Shown here piece after piece: positions 27,748 to 39,826 of a stretch of DNA of 64,000 bases. Positions within the stretch are counted from its first letter, which is position 1. Every line of letters begins with the position of its first letter. The DNA lies in the NCBI GenBank assembly GCA_039881145.1, contig JAYKKI010000007.1:42012001-42076000 (forward strand). Direction: 5' to 3'. The translations under genes and the position numbers were made by a program. Below the pieces are notes generated by a model that was not told where the DNA came from, searched no databases, and saw only the letters and a list, made by a program, of their open reading frames with translations. The DNA comes from Druceiella hillmani (Eukaryota; Arthropoda; Insecta; Lepidoptera; Hepialidae).

Positions 27748-30018
27748 TAACGTGACCATTTATTTTTTTTGGCAGAGCGGGACATCTGCGGAATTATATG
27801 TATAATAAAAAAAGTTTTTAGCGTTTTTTATAGAAGATAGATAACACAAAATAATCAAACCACTAAACACAAAATATTAAACAAGTAGGCACGAATTACT
27901 AAGCCCCAGTAGTGGCGTGACTTCTAAGTCGTATTTTTATATTTGTCGGCTGAACAAATTTTTTCCAAAATATCGGGTCTTGCTTTTAGATAAGTATGGA
28001 ACTCAGTGCATGATTTATTTATATTTATCTTCGTACTCAAAAGAGCTTTCAATACTGCTACACTCAACTGTGTTTTATCACTTGTCCATATTTTGTTCAT
28101 GTGTGAGAAAACTCTTTCGACAGGTGAGGGAGACAACATTCTTCGCATTCCAGCCAGAGATTTTTTCATTTGTCGCAAAGTTGGAAATAAGTGAAAACTC
28201 GTCAAAAACGTTCGTATCTTGGTTGCTGCTAATAAACCCTTGTGTAATCAGTAAATCCAGCACTTTCTGTACCTCTTCCCACGTAGGCATTTTTGTTAAA
28301 TTGGCCCATTCAAACACTTCTAGTTCGGTGTTGAATTGACACCACTGCTCCAAGTATTCTTTGCTTGTTTTATCGAACTCAGCCGCCGCAGTTTTTACAT
28401 TCTGTTGGTCAACAACAGCTTCTCTTTCTTGTAATTTTACAAGCAGGTTACGGACGATATGGGGAAGGAAAATCGTGTTCTCTTTTAGTGCCAGATTATC
28501 ACGGAGACGATTAATTTCCTTGGCAGACTCTATGGCCGACACATTTTGCCCTTCGATTTTCAACACAGCTTCATGAAAGGTGGCTGCTTGTGCGTGCAAA
28601 AAATATAACCACAATTCTGAGCTAGGATTTTCAAAAAACGTCTTTAAAATATTTAGACATTTGTCGATACTCAGAAAATAGTTTTTCAAAGGCTGAAACA
28701 TTTTTATAACTCTCTCAAGCGCGGGCATTAACGCAAGCCACCTTGTTTTACTATAGCCCAGCAGTTTATGATACTCAGTCTCGGTAGAATCACAAAACTC
28801 TTTCAAAGCTTCTACTCGAACGCTGTAGATGTAGAAAAATGAGTAAATTTTCACAATGATGCATTCGAAGTCAACAGGAAGACTATGTGAGCTCCACATC
28901 CAATTCCAATAAGCTGTCTGCCGAGCGATGCATTAAATTTTGAGTAAACATTATTTGTTCCTTTCCTATTCTTTTCCCCGAAGTTGCAGTTCGTATTGTC
29001 TCCACAAAACGCCACAATTTTTTTATTCAAGTCATTGCAAGACAACGCTTCCTTCAAATAATCGATAATAATATCCGATGTTTCGCCTGGCTGCTCCCGA
29101 AACTCTAAAACCTTGACTTTCACGCCTTCGTATGGTAAAAAATAGCGAATCAAAATTGGGAATAGTTTGATCGAGCCATGGTTTGAAGTATCCGTTAATA
29201 AAGTTATGCAGTGGGCTTTGCGTAAATGCTCTTTTAAATCTTCGGCTGTCATAGTTGAAAGCACATTTACAACAATAGCTTAAGACTTTGTACGTGCACA
29301 TCTAAATTTATGCTCAAAACATGCTTGGATTAAAGGAGAAGAACAGTCATTTGAGCGAACGCTGTGATTATGTTGCACGGTGTGAAACGCCCACGTACCC
29401 TCAGCTGCAGCTATATCCAAATCCTTGGAAGTCGGCAAATCCGTTCTCTTAAAAAACTAAGCATTGACGAGCTTGCAGCAGCAGCTTGATCGGCAAGCCT
29501 ATGTTTTTCTGATTTTAAATGTTTTTCTATATCACTGGCACCACCATGTCCAACACTAAAATCAGTACGACACTTTTCACACGTAACGTCTGCGGTATCA
29601 TCTTATTTTTGTTTTATAAATGGATACTTCTGTTGCAAACTATTATTAAAGGAACACTTGCGTTTAGGCATTATTGTTGTTTTTACAAATCAACTAAAAC
29701 TAAACACTGCAGTCGTTGACGTTGACTGAACATCGAGTAAGCGCGGGCGGGTGGGGTTTATCTATCCTACTCACACGCGTTAGCGTGGCACCGCTCGGCG
29801 GACGGCGCGCGTGCGCGCACTCTCTCGTAATTTGCCTTTCCGTGCGGGCCGTCGCCGCCGCCGCGCAGTGCCACTCATTTCGAGCTGGAAACATACATTT
29901 TAAATGATCGTTTGGTCTGTTTGCAAAAACGGGACTATGTAGGCCTCGCTGGGGACACCGGGACAAACGGCCTGAAAGCGGGACTGTCCCGCCCAAAGCG
30001 GGACGTATGGTCACGTTA
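27748..30018. mobile_element. hAT transposon, 2271 bp, with 8-bp target-site duplication
   Basis: The ends are inverted: TAACGTGACCAT at 27748-27759 and its reverse complement at 30007-30018. They are flanked by identical 8-bp direct repeats AGTATCCT (27740-27747 and 30019-30026), as expected for hAT insertion. Subterminal copies of GCGGGAC occur in both orientations near both ends, plausible transposase-binding repeats. The right third (29740-30010) is strikingly GC- and CpG-rich compared with the host DNA. It carries one decayed transposase gene on the minus strand. Clear ends and target duplication suggest a fairly young insertion. Confidence 0.92.
27924..29671 (-). pseudogene. hAT transposase (BED-type finger) with stops and frameshifts
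   Basis: Reading on the minus strand from ATG at 29669-29671 (MPKRKCSF). An in-frame TAA follows after 22 codons, then a BED-like finger CEKC ... HLKSEKH (about 29500-29570). A frameshift follows near 29445 and another stop near 29280. The RNase-H-fold core begins LLTDTSNHGSIKLFPILIRY (about 29140-29210; the first catalytic Asp is in LLTD). A small deletion/frameshift near 28900 precedes a long open stretch (28078-28860: GYSKTRWLALMPALERVI, FDEFSLISNF). The C-terminal dimerisation part ERVFSHMNKIWTSDKTQLS to SADKY (27950-28120) is in another frame. It is disrupted but well preserved, consistent with recent decay. Confidence 0.88.
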
Positions 30019-30154
30019 AGTATCCTATACAATCAAAGCATCTGTTTCATTTTAGTTGTAAGATGCAACATTGATTAGTAAAAAAATTCAGTTTTATTCA
30101 ACGCAATTTAAGAAACAAAAAAATATATGTGGTTAGAAAAATATTTAAGGTGCG

Positions 30155-30520
30155 CCATGTGTCATTTGCAATAAATCACCACTAGTTATATTCGCTTCTG
30201 ACTAATTTTAGGGTGCTGAATGCGAATTTCACAATGTTTTCAATGATTTAAGATATCGTTATGTGTCATTTGCAATAAATCGTCACTATATTTGTTTTCT
30301 GCTAATTTTAGGGTGCTGAACTCGAATGTCATATTTTTTAAATGGCGCTTTGTGTCGTTTTTAATAAATCACTATTATATTAGCTTTCGACTAATTTTAG
30401 GGGGGTGAATTTGAATTTAGCAATGGTTTTGAGATTGCGGCATCTCTCATATGCAATAAATGGCCATCATATTCGTTTTCGTATGATTTTAGATTTCACA
30501 ATGTTTTTGAGATTCGGGAT
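30155..30520. repeat. Degenerate tandem repeat, four units of about 89-104 bp
   Basis: Each unit starts like GTGTCATTTGCAATAAATC (30159, 30263, 30352, about 30443), continues with a TATATT-CG-TTTTC tract and CTAATTTTAGGG(T/G)G, and ends with GAATTT(C/A)(A/G)CAATG. Units differ from each other by roughly a fifth of positions. It begins about 130 bases beyond the hAT element. No coding potential. Confidence 0.8.
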
Positions 30521-31498
30521 GACGGTATCTGTTATTTTCTACAACTATTCTTATTTATTACTTACTTAACTTAGCATATTCAGGTCGATTTCTACATTAA
30601 ATTTAGAAAAGTGAAAAAATAACCAGAAACAAACACCAGACTAAGTTATAGCAGAGCTACTCCCATGCTCTCATATTGCAATAGAAAAATAATTCCATAC
30701 TTTGGAGAAGTGAGAATATTCTATTTGGTTACGGTATGAACTAACACTGATAAACACACTAACATTATATTACCATACATGACAAAGGGCACTAAAAGTG
30801 GTTCACGAATATTAAGGAACTTGTCAAAATTTCTATAAGACTGGTCTATTTTGTCTATGTTAGTTCGTGGTTTCCGTTCTATATCATTCGAGTGTGGCTC
30901 TGCCTGGGGTAATGAGTTTATTAGATGCTAACCTTAATGTATTTAGTTCAAAAAGCTCGGAGTGCTTAAAAACACAAATAAAAATGCCCAAGTGACTGTT
31001 GCGATTTCCTCTTAAAGGATTTTGTGTTATCATTGTTAATTTCGAAAATATTATGTATACACATTACGTAAGTAAAAATGAAATAGTAAAGAAAAACATT
31101 TCTCCAAAAAATACGGAGATATACTATTGATATACCTCACAGCACTGTACGTCCATAATACTCTAACATTTTCGATTTGAAATTTTACGTACTATTCGAA
31201 GTGATTTTTTTCCAAAAAAAAAATAACATCGAAGTAAATTATACAACAAACGGGCATAGAAACAAGAAAAGTAAAAATTTTTCGACAGCGTTTATTGTTG
31301 AATAACGTCCGTTTTCAAAGCATGTTTTGAAATTTTGACACGATTTTCATACTTGTGTCATTCGAATCTACATCAAAATAACTCTTTTACTAACATGAGC
31401 TGGCATTCCTGTTTTAATTTATTTATACCAGGAATGTCAATATTAATTAGTTACCGATATAAGAAAAAAATGTATTTTTCATATTTTTGCGTATAAAT

Positions 31499-31675
31499 TG
31501 TAGCACCACTATGGCTCCTTGTTGAGCAAGAATATTCCTTCGACAGTGTAGCGTGCGCGATGTTGAACGCGGAAGTTATATTGCAACGCATTTGCTCTGT
31601 GTTCTGCGTTTTATATAAAACATGTGGATTTCATCGTTCGACGTTAAATAAAAACCCAGTCAGTACTAGTAGTCA
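31499..31675 (+). mobile_element. Solo LTR, 177 bp, with 5-bp target-site duplication
   Basis: Begins TGTAGCACCAC and ends AGTAGTCA, flanked on both sides by TAAAT (31494-31498 and 31676-31680). Internal order fits an LTR promoter: a GC-rich stretch, TATATAAA near 31611, then AAATAAAA near 31646 as a polyadenylation signal. Five-base duplication and TG...CA ends suit Ty3/gypsy- or BEL-type retrotransposons. No internal retrotransposon sequence remains, so it probably arose by LTR-LTR recombination. Confidence 0.7.
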
Positions 31676-32601
31676 TAAATGCTTTAGAATATTTCACTAT
31701 CTTAATTAATTTATTTTTAAATAATAATACCACGAACAAAAGAAACATTTTCAAATAAATTAAGTAGCATTTTAATATAAACAAAACGTAAACATCACTT
31801 GCAATGTTTATGTTACGATTTTTTTTTCAACGCGCAGTCACTATAGAATGAAACAAAAATACTTAGTTGAAATTACACATTCACAATTCAAACTATGTTC
31901 AAATAAATAAATCGAAATACTCTTTTAGCTTCCACTGGGGACTCGTATCGTAGGTATTATGACTCATAGGCATAATAATTATTTCATTATTTGTTTGAAA
32001 CTAAGAAATAAAATAACTTTTTGCTAATGTATCGATGTGACAACGTATTTTGACATAGCCAATTCTTGGTGAAAATACATCTGTTTGAAATTACAAATCA
32101 CTTAAAACTTTTCCTATGGCTAGTACAGAATTGTGTTAATTGATTTTTGTAAACAGTTATATATATTCGTGGATATATATATATATGGAAGATATTCTAA
32201 GATAATGTGTGATACGATTTTGTTCATTGTTTTATATCATGTTTATCACGAACACTAACCATTACCAACATTAAATATTAAACACAATACACGATGATGA
32301 AATTTTTAACGAAAAGCCTAAAATGCGAAACAAAAAAATAATCAACCTGTATTTAAGTTTTACGCACCAAACTCAAAAACGTGCCAACACGATCCTAGTT
32401 AGTAACAATTAACCAATCACATTTTGGTCCACGTGGACTGGTAATTAGACCAATCAACGTAAGGGATGACAATGACATGACTGTGACTCCGCCCATTATC
32501 TTTCCGCATTCGCGCTTAAAACAAATGCAATTTTTAGTTTATTTACCGATGCGCTGCGTGATGGGCGATTTTCCACTCTGGAGAGTGTTCGTATCATCAC
32601 T

Positions 32602-33310
32602 ATGGCAAACTGTAATTGTCAATACTCCACCAATGTTGTAACGGTGCGGCTGTACGCTTTCGCTAATGACTCTTTGGGTAGAGCTAGGCGGTTGTATTCA
32701 GAGCCCCGATATCTCCAAATGTTGCGTAAACGCGGTATATCCAACGATGAAGTGCCATCACGTCAAACGATTTTGAGTACAACACAGAGGCTAATTGATT
32801 TCGGCTAGTTTGCTAACAGGCACGAGGTTCAGGTTAGCCGAGATTCCATGCTGATCTCGAAGGAGATGTGCTTCAATACTTCGAAAGCTATCCGCGCAGC
32901 AGTACCATTCCAGCTTAGCCAGTAGTATATTTGGAAGTTGCTAATCTGTGAGAGTTTACCTGCGTGCTCAAGCGTTGTACGAGTCCGATCCAGAGCCATG
33001 CCACATTGTTGATGTTTTCTGGATAATCCCGGTGTGAACATTCTGTAGACGGATGAGTTCACCTTCGCAAGAGTGGAATTGTTCAACATACACAATGAAC
33101 ACTGGTGGACTTATAATAATCCCCATCTGATAAAGGAACATAGCCATCAAAAAATTAAATGTTAAATGAGGTTATGGAAAGTTCGTATTGAACTGTAAAA
33201 GCGGAGTGATGCCAAAACGATTGGCAGATTCTCTAGAAGAGAACCACATTGAAATTCTATTTCGTTCGATTTGTGTTACCGCATCTCAAGTTTTGCTATC
33301 TAAGTAAAAT
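32602..33310 (+). pseudogene. DUF4817 / mariner-like transposon protein relic
   Basis: The open part (32602-32808) has an HTH of the DUF4817 type: VRLYAFANDSLGRARRLYSE, then EVPSRQTILSTTQRL. Following frames continue the same protein: a scrap resembling FESYPRSSTI near 32870-32910, LRAQALYESDPEPCHIVD near 32960-33020, and the DDE-like segment WTDEFTFARVELFNIHNEHW near 33050-33110 with NPHL soon after. Frameshifts and stops interrupt every block. The family is common as decayed repeats in arthropods. Element ends were not found. Confidence 0.75.
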
Positions 33311-33319
33311 TGATTTAGT

Positions 33320-35041
33320 GTTGAATCAAATTTTATCGCATGAAGCGAGAAACCGGAATTAGGCTTAGGTTCTTTCCTTTGGACGTACACTATGAAAGAT
33401 CAATACATAAGCATCCTTCAAGATAATTAGAAGGAAGAGTATCGAGGTGGAGAGAGAATGGAGTGGGGAAGAATTTCCTATTCAGGAATAAGAATTAATT
33501 GCAGAGCGAGGAGTCTTCCGGGTAACGGTATCAGTGCTGAAGGAATTGAACTGGGATTTGGAGGTTTTTGATTTGTCTTTTTCTATTTGCTCGATTTTCA
33601 ATTTACGTCAGTTTCGTAATATACTGTCGTAGCAAAAGTGACAGTTACATAAAGAAATCATTATGATAAGACGGAGGTGGGAAAGAAGGCTTAAGGGAAA
33701 TACTGGGATCTATTTAACGTACAGAAACCACGACTCACGTAACGATGCATTTAGGCGAAAAAAAACTTACTAGAACAGAAGATAACCAACGATGATGAAC
33801 AAAGTATCTAAAGTATATAATAAACTTTACCATAAAACTTTTCAGAAACTTATGGCATATGAATGTAGAGAATACTCGGAAAATATTTAAGCAACCACTT
33901 TGTTTGACAGATCATTAGAATTCTTATTTATGGTTTTTCACAAGATTGATTTTTTACAAGAGACTTTCACTTATTATCGATTTGATTTGACAAAATAATT
34001 AATTTTGAGGTCTGAACCTTTTCCCATTCGAATTGTAAAATTTTGCTTTTAATCCTTCTTGTCATTCTGACTGAAAACATATTTTTTAATACTTTTAGTG
34101 CCTTTGTGACGTTGTCTGTTTTTTTTAGTCTTTTCTTGTAGATGCTTTCTTATTTCTTTGGGTTATTTGCAGTAATTAGAGACTTTTCTTTACAATGTGG
34201 TGCTCGGCTATTTGTTCTTGGAACAACTTTTAGAATTTCCCGGAAATGAAAAGTACTCGAAAAAGTTGTTTGTTAAATACTTTAGCTTTATTATTTTATT
34301 TAATAATCTTTGGAATCTAAGATCGTCCACGATTATAGAAATAATTATTTATGAAGTATTAATTAAATAGTAAAACCTCGACATTGGCCATCTTATCGGG
34401 TATATATACAGGTAATACTGACAATCAAAGAAGAATACGTTGCGAGTAACGTAGCCTCTTATTTGAGACTTGTATTTAACTATGCTAAGTTGTTCTGGCA
34501 CCAGATGCCTATGAGCCAATGAGCCAGTACCTTACATACATTTGTATTATTTGTTTTGCATATTCACTTTAAGGTGTGCTAACAGTGAGGAAGTATGGTG
34601 AACAACCATGTTTAAATTCAAATGGAATCACATCGATTTATTACTTCTTGTCTTACTTTCCATATTAAAATCTGGTGTCACTTGCTGAGTTTACATTACT
34701 GGTAGACGATTAGATTTAACAGAAACACAAGAAAAGTATAATTCGCGAAACTGAAAATCTATAAAATATGCCTTTTTATTTGAGACTCCAAAATAGCTCC
34801 CTTATAAACATAATCATATTACTCTGCATTACTGCTTTGAAATATAAATTACGAAAATTTAAAAATAAGTTTGTCTATGTGGTTTATTTCCTTTGCCTTT
34901 ACCCGCAAGAACTTGACAAGTGTTTTGGCCGTTGTTAGTAAGCTGAAAGCCATCTGAAAGCTGTCAATTTTACGGAAAATAAGTTGTTATTGATACGTTC
35001 TGTGGTTATAGAGTTATATTTTTAATAAAAAAAACAGAATT
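33320..35041. other. Intergenic DNA and 5' flank of BUD31
   Basis: No gene or recognised repeat in 33320-34880. The last 150 bases (34890-35041) are presumably promoter and leader of BUD31. Confidence 0.5.
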
Positions 35042-36892
35042 ATGCCTAAAGTCCGAAGAAGCCGTAAATCGCCACCAGAAGGCTGGGAACTCATTGAACC
35101 CACATTAGAAGAATTGGAACAAAAGATGCGAGAAGGTAACCTAAATATAACCGTTTTCATAGTTCTACTCAAAGATTTTATAAAAGTATACAAACGTCCT
35201 AAAACTTATTACAGCAATTAAAATTCTGAGTCATATAAAATGACAAAACTTCCTGAGAAATTTAATAGTATTTATTTATTATTGCCTGTAAACTTTTAAG
35301 ATTTACAATTTCTGTTGACTGAAAATTTGAATGTTTCTGTAAAAATGTTAGGTTCCTATAATTTACGCAGATACAATTTTTAAGTCTTATTACTTTGATA
35401 ATCATAATTAAACTTTATTATTTTACACTGAATATTTTATCAGTATAGTCACTTGACATAACCGTTAGTTACTACAAAAAGCTGGTTCCAAACCCATCTG
35501 AACTAGAAATCCATTTTTATTATATTCATATCATTTTAATCGAACTTCGAAATTGATGTAACTTTGTTACAATTATTTCCATCAATGTGTTTGCGAGTTA
35601 ATTAGTTAGTTTATTGGTGATATGTCCTATGGCTTTTAAAGTGAAGCAGTTTTATGCTCCAGATATGAAATTTTGGTTTGAAAAGTTTTTATTGAATTGC
35701 TATAAATGTAAATGCCTGCCGGTGGTGTTGGTTATTTTTAAATACTGCCATAATCACGTAAATGTTAAAAAGTCATGTTTTTTATTATTATAACCTACCC
35801 CACATTATGTAAACTTTCTGTGTGAATTTAATAGAGAAAAGTTGCCAAATGGATAGTCACACGGTAAAGAATTAGTGATATAATCGATTCTATCTACGGA
35901 AACATGTTTTTGACAGTTTGTGTTGTGAATATTGTTCTTTTAATTATTTTGTTGCTTTAGAATTGTTAATTCTTTTTTTTTAATAAATTCTTTTTAATAT
36001 TGTTATTAAAAAGGGTAATCATTTTTATAGGAACTTGATACGACATACGTAATATTATAGTATAAAAAGTAGATATATTCAAGAATGTCGACAAAACAAA
36101 TCTCCACAACTATAATATAACTGTTGAGTAATGTATCTAATAATTATATTATTGTTTAACTTTGGGACATATTCATTTTAATTTCTTATGTTGTAGTCCT
36201 CACATAATCTTGGCAATAGTTTATCTTGAATTAAGTAAACATGATTTGGAACTGCACTATGGAACACTTCAATTTCACTCATATTTATGAGTGAAATTGA
36301 AGTGTTCCATAGTGTCGATAGTGTGAGATGAATGAAACAAATAATGATCAAGCAATAATAACATTGCTCAACTTCAGTTGTAAATATTTACTTATCCCCT
36401 CTAGTTACACTGGTAATGTTTTATATTTCAATATGTTTACTGCATAAAAAAAATAAAGTTTAATTGTGGTATGGACAACTTTTGACTCAATACTGTGTTC
36501 TATAGTACTTAAATTTGCATAATAATTCTGACATTCTAAAACCATTTTCAGCTGAAACAGAACCACATGAAGGCAAAAGAAAGCAAGAATCCCTGTGGCC
36601 AATATTCAAAATACATCATCAAAAATCTCGGTACATTTATGATCTATTTTATAGGAGAAAAGCCATCAGCCGTGAGTTATATCAATATTGTTTGGATGAA
36701 AAGATAGCAGATGGAAATTTAATTGCAAAGTGGAAAAAGATTGGCTATGAGAATCTCTGTTGCCTTAGATGCATTCAAACAAGAGATACAAATTTTGGAA
36801 CAAATTGTATTTGTAGAGTTCCTAAGAGTAAACTTGAAGAAGGCAGAATAGTGGAGTGTATACATTGTGGATGTAGAGGATGTTCAGGATGA
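35042..36892 (+). CDS. Bud31: BUD31 homolog (G10 protein), spliceosome component
   Basis: BUD31/G10 is a small nuclear zinc-binding protein of the activated spliceosome. Two coding exons, 35042-35135 and 36552-36892, join across a 1416-bp GT-AG intron (phase 1) to give 144 aa, the length of the human and yeast-type family. It starts [20 protein letters not shown], a nearly invariant N-terminus. The core has [20 protein letters not shown] and [18 protein letters not shown]. The C-terminus is the conserved cysteine cluster ([26 protein letters not shown]) that binds three zinc ions in the family. TGA is at 36890-36892 and AATAAA at 36942-36947. The intron carries a 29-bp palindrome. The gene is compact and shows no sign of disruption. 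Confidence 0.97.
36255..36314. repeat. Perfect 29-bp-arm hairpin in the BUD31 intron
   Basis: Arm 36255-36283 and its exact reverse complement 36286-36314 are separated by only two bases. It lies 238 bases before the acceptor at 36552, so the intron transcript would contain a very stable stem. It is the longest fold-back in the window and has no transposon features or target duplication. Confidence 0.97.
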
Positions 36893-36941
36893 TTGAGAAT
36901 TTTTTTGTTATTCATCTTTATACTTATCTGTATGTTTATTT

Positions 36942-36947
36942 AATAAA
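36942..36947 (+). terminator. BUD31 polyadenylation signal AATAAA
   Basis: Canonical hexamer 50 bases after the BUD31 stop codon, the only good one close by. Confidence 0.7.
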
Positions 36948-38749
36948 ATTAAAAGACTTGTTCGAAATTTATACGATTTAATTTTATTCTTTCACTTTCA
37001 CCTCAATTGCCAGCATCGAATTGTTTTTGGCAATACCTTTTTTATTTACGTAAGCCTAACATGAATTATGTCAATGAAATTTTCTAAACTTTGCACTCTT
37101 TATTGAGAAAATAGTTGTCAAATATGAATCGGAAAGAATTTATGTTTGGAAATAAATTATTTTTTCATAATTTTCTTACTGTTCAACAATTGGCTGGCTG
37201 AAAATGGTGAATTCTCTAATTTATTTGTATATTAAATGCTAATCCTTCATGGATAATAGGCTAAATGCTATAACTAATCTATTGATTTCGATAGCGTTGG
37301 CAAGTATTAAATATTAGGTTTCTAACCTTAGAATGTAGAATGACAATATAACTCGCATATGGATTGAATTTCACAACCTAAACCACATGTAAAATGGGTG
37401 TGCTTGCTGCCAGTCAGTCGTCATACGACGACAGCTATCTGTTATAGACCTCTGAGATTTAAATTTATTTAAAGTAGTTAAATGTTGTTGTGTGCTGTGA
37501 AATTGTGTAAAAATGACTCCCAAACAAAAGTTAAAAAGTAAAACTTTTCACCTGTAAGTATATTTTCTAATAGTAATTTTGATATGTTTAAACGTAAAGA
37601 ATCGGCAAAAGCGGCATCCATTTTTAATTTTGTTTTTCTAACTAGTGATGTCAATTTTAGAAATAATTGTTTGTATATTGATAATTTGTACATTTGTGAT
37701 AATTACATAGTACTTTATGTATACACCAATCACCTTGTTTTGACTTATATGTGCTTTAAAAAATTAATAAAATAATATCTATAAGTTAGTTGAAGAAATA
37801 GGCATTGTTATTTAATATATTTTATAATTTAATATAATTGTATATTCATCAAGAGATTCATATCCCAGACGATTTTAAAGATATGCAATTTTGACAAAGT
37901 TAATGTTGATGAGTGCAGAATCTATCATTCAAGTTAGAGGTTCTCAACATTTTACTTGGTTTGTTTCTGATTTTTTCTCCTAATCAATATAATATACAAG
38001 CCTATGTTTTGTAATTTTATTTAAGTAAGAAAATAATTAAAATATTAACCCTACTACGGACTAGGTGCTAATTAGCGAATCGACGCAGAGGTCCTGAAGA
38101 AATGAAATTCGTGACGCTGCACTGCTAAAATTTAATTATCAACTAATTGCAAAAATTACTTCCATGGAAACTATCTATAACCATACATTTTCGAAAAGGT
38201 TATGAAATTTTCTAAATGACAAAATATTTTTTTTATTTACAAGCATATGAAATTTGGAAAAACCATTTTCGCACCTGTTTCCAATTATTTCATAATTCGT
38301 GAACTTGGCCAGATGAAAAACTTCATCTTTATGTGAAAAAAACTCATATTTACCAAAGAAATGTTTAAAGTCATATGAATCCAAATTTCATACAAATATT
38401 CCAAAAAAATGCATAAACATTATTGAAAAAAGTGATATGTCGAGTTTTTGCCACACACAGCAAAAAAATTGCTACAGAAAAACTAATTGTTTTTTTATTT
38501 TACAATTTTCTTTGGTGAATTTGGAGTAAAATTCTAAAAAAAAGCTGTGTAATCTCTCTAAAATTGTATCAAAAAAGTATTTATAACTCGAATTGTACAC
38601 TTTCATTTTTACATCCATAATCTCCAAAACAGACAGAAAGAAGAAAAAAAACATTACGTTTATTTGTTAAGTGAAAATATTTTAAAATTAATTACAAACT
38701 TTTGTTTGTTCACAGCCCATTTTGTGCAATCGGGAAATATCATCCTTAT

Positions 38750-39350
38750 TTATAATTCTTTCGTTAGTAATATATCTTTTTGTTATTTTATTACAAACTA
38801 ATTGATATACCAAATATAGAAAAAATTATTTCCCCCTGTAAATATGTAACTGTATATTTTTAATTAATTGGGAAACGAATGCTCGAATACGTGTACGCTT
38901 ACTTGTATTCTAGGTATGCAAATGGAAACACTTGTTAAATATCTAAAAAAATAAACATGTTTTTATGTATAATAATATATATTTTGCAAAAACTTACCAC
39001 ATTATTTCTTTCATTTCTGACAGGATTTCACGAAACCCACTTCATAATTCACGAACACACATTGCCGAATTTTGAACATTATTTCACGTATGTAGTAACA
39101 TAAAACCTATTTTTTATAATTTTATCACAAAGTACATAAAATATAAAATGTAGAAAAAATTTTTCCCGCTGTGTAATTTGATAATTTAATAATGAGGAAA
39201 CTAATACTAATGCTTACTCGAATTCCTGCATGCGTTCCTGTAATCAAGGTGTTAAAATCACAATATTTGTATATTTGAAAATACAAAAATAAATTCTGAA
39301 TATTTTAATATATTCATTTCGAACAAAGATCTTACACGCGCGAGGCACAA
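38750..39350. repeat. Diverged tandem duplication, unit about 330 bp
   Basis: Anchor tracts recur about 330 bases apart: GAAAAAATTATTTCCCCCTGT (about 38819) against GAAAAAATTTTTCCCGCTGT (about 39152), each followed by a related AT tract and AATGCT...CGAAT. Third traces (ATTTCATAATTCGTGAAC near 38287) suggest an older array. Non-coding. Boundaries are approximate. Confidence 0.45.
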
Positions 39351-39798
39351 TTTGTGAATGGGGGTCAACTGATGTGAAATGTTTATACTCGTATAATTTA
39401 AGTAATGTTAAAAAATAAAAACTAAATATAAAAACCTATAATCATAATGTACAGATAGTGTTTGCACAATAGTTATAATTCGATTTCTATAGGATTCAAA
39501 AAAGAAAAACTTTGGATTGACGCCTTGCTGGTTGGTTGGTATGCGACAGTGGTACAATTAAAGACATTCCCACTTTGCTCTCGTCTTACAAATGATACTT
39601 TGGAAACACCATATGTTTTCATTGCAGATAATTTTTCTATATTATTATATTTTATTTCAATTAAACATTACTTTAATCAGGCCAGATAGCTAAAATAATT
39701 CTTTTAATTGCCATCTATAAGTTTTATGACCACATGTACCTTAAAAACAAATCTACCGCTGCGACCGTGGAAATAGTTTTGAAATCGATAATCGTTAT

Positions 39799-39826
39799 CA
39801 CGTGTATCATAAATCGCTATCACGTG
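39799..39826. promoter_or_regulatory. Two E-boxes (TATCACGTGT) 22 bp apart
   Basis: CACGTG occurs at 39799-39804 and 39821-39826, each within a shared CG(T/C)TATCACGTGT. TCACGTG is the core bound by CLOCK/CYCLE-type and MITF/TFEB-type bHLH factors in general. The spacing of two helical turns puts both on one face of the DNA. No gene start is nearby (2 kb beyond the innexin 3' end), so a regulatory role is speculative; the pair could also be a small internal duplication. Confidence 0.3.

Noticed and set aside
28006..28576. Plus-strand ORFs over 27.9-28.6 kb
   Set aside because: Antisense shadows of the hAT transposase on the minus strand.
29700..30032. 110-aa minus-strand ORF and 63-aa plus-strand ORF in GC-rich DNA
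   Set aside because: They lie in the subterminal region of the hAT element; openness follows from GC content and GCGGGAC repeats.
30155..30520. Regularly spaced repeats resembling a CRISPR array
   Set aside because: Whole units are related, there are no unique spacers between constant repeats, and the context is eukaryotic; it is a plain tandem repeat.
37513..37560. Possible first exon MTPKQKLKSKTFH with donor GTAAGT
   Set aside because: No downstream exon could be paired and the frame is too short to judge.
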